Below are positions 5,852 to 6,006 of a stretch of 6,006 bases of DNA, piece after piece. Within the stretch, counting starts at the first letter, position 1, and every line of letters begins with the position of its first letter. Source of the DNA: Microcoleaceae cyanobacterium UBA9251. Lineage in GTDB: Bacteria; Cyanobacteriota; Cyanobacteriia; Cyanobacteriales; Microcoleaceae. The notes under the pieces are model-generated. The model searched no databases. It was not told the DNA's origin and worked only from the letters and a program-made list of their open reading frames with translations. A program made the position numbers and the translations under genes. Location: NCBI GenBank assembly GCA_003542015.1, contig DPLL01000050.1, forward strand, positions 1 to 6,006. The letters are read 5' to 3'.

Positions 5852-6006
5852 ATGATTGTACTAGAGTTTAAATTGAAGGGCAAAGCGCAGCAATATCGGG
5901 TCATAGACGAAATGATCCGCACAGCTCAATTTGTCCGAAACAAAACTCTTAGATATTGGATTGATCATCAAGGAGTTAAGTTGGTCGATCTATACAAACA
6001 ATGCGC
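5852..6006 (+). CDS. tnpB: TnpB-type RNA-guided nuclease / transposase accessory, N-terminal fragment (cut by window end)
   Basis: The frame is open from ATG 5852 to the window edge, giving 51 full codons. It starts MIVLEFKLKGKAQQYRVIDE and continues with IRTAQFVRNKTLRYW and a VDLYKQCA stretch. This matches the N-terminal wedge region of cyanobacterial IS200/IS605 TnpB (OrfB) proteins, usually ~400 residues long. The family consists of omega-RNA-guided DNA endonucleases carried by the insertion sequence. The RuvC catalytic residues and zinc finger lie downstream of the window, so activity or decay cannot be judged. No Shine-Dalgarno precedes the ATG. It shares orientation with the operon, so readthrough into it is possible. 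The family call rests on the N-terminus only. Confidence 0.85.
   Translation, partial: MIVLEFKLKGKAQQYRVIDEMIRTAQFVRNKTLRYWIDHQGVKLVDLYKQC

Larger units (their letters stand above)
5747..6006 (+). mobile_element. Partial IS200/IS605-family element (tnpB type), running off the window
   Basis: A tnpB start at 5852, preceded by ~80 nt of AT-rich non-coding DNA and a subterminal-style hairpin, fits the left part of an IS200/IS605-family insertion sequence. These elements have no terminal inverted repeats and use hairpins near their ends. The exact left boundary cannot be read: it may lie before the hairpin (about 5724-5744) or after it. No tnpA is present in the window on either strand. The right end and any omega-RNA region of this copy are outside. 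Confidence 0.6.

Noticed and set aside
1..6006. CRISPR array, tRNA or rRNA gene
   Set aside because: No regularly spaced direct DNA repeats, no cloverleaf with TTCRA-type arm and no rRNA-like stretch were seen; the 69-bp periodicity at 1837-2250 is protein-level only.

Overview
This window looks like chromosomal DNA of a cyanobacterium, probably a filamentous one. The octamer GCGATCGC (HIP1) occurs seven times in 6 kb, about a hundred times the random expectation. The proteins are of cyanobacterial type, and a TnpB gene of the kind common in cyanobacterial IS200/IS605 elements begins at the right edge. The genus cannot be fixed from the sequence alone; an Oscillatoriales-type genome (Microcoleus/Oscillatoria-like) is a guess.

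Layout. Positions 1-315 are non-coding: a G/A-rich low-complexity tract (about 1-50), one HIP1 site, a small RNA hairpin and the leader of the first gene. Positions 316-5746 hold four co-directional genes packed like one operon (gaps of 6 and 2 nt, then a 4-nt ATGA overlap). In order they are: a 202-residue coiled-coil protein; a 901-residue inner-membrane protein with an OmpA-type peptidoglycan-binding end; a 178-residue Ras/Rab-like small GTPase; and a 524-residue soluble PAS-PAS histidine kinase. Positions 5747-5851 hold a strong hairpin and an AT-rich stretch, and at 5852 a tnpB gene starts and runs off the window.

How the genes may work together (inference). The large protein has no signal peptide and one membrane segment at about residues 619-640. 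Its first 618 residues should therefore lie in the cytoplasm, and its BON-like and OmpA-like domains should reach the periplasm and peptidoglycan. Just before the membrane segment is a domain that reads like a roadblock/longin-type fold, the class of domain that binds or regulates small Ras-like GTPases (as MglB does for MglA). Before that lie six exact-length 23-residue repeats. The next gene is a Ras-like GTPase. The cluster therefore reads as an envelope-anchored small-GTPase signalling module with a dedicated coiled-coil partner and sensor kinase. It could serve polarity, motility or envelope organisation, but no function is shown by the sequence.

The most useful points to follow up are the GTPase/roadblock-like/OmpA/kinase linkage, the 23-residue repeat array, the His replacing the usual catalytic Gln of the GTPase, a perfect 12-bp inverted repeat inside the large gene, and the kinase C-terminus, whose last codons run into a hairpin resembling an IS200/IS605-type end.
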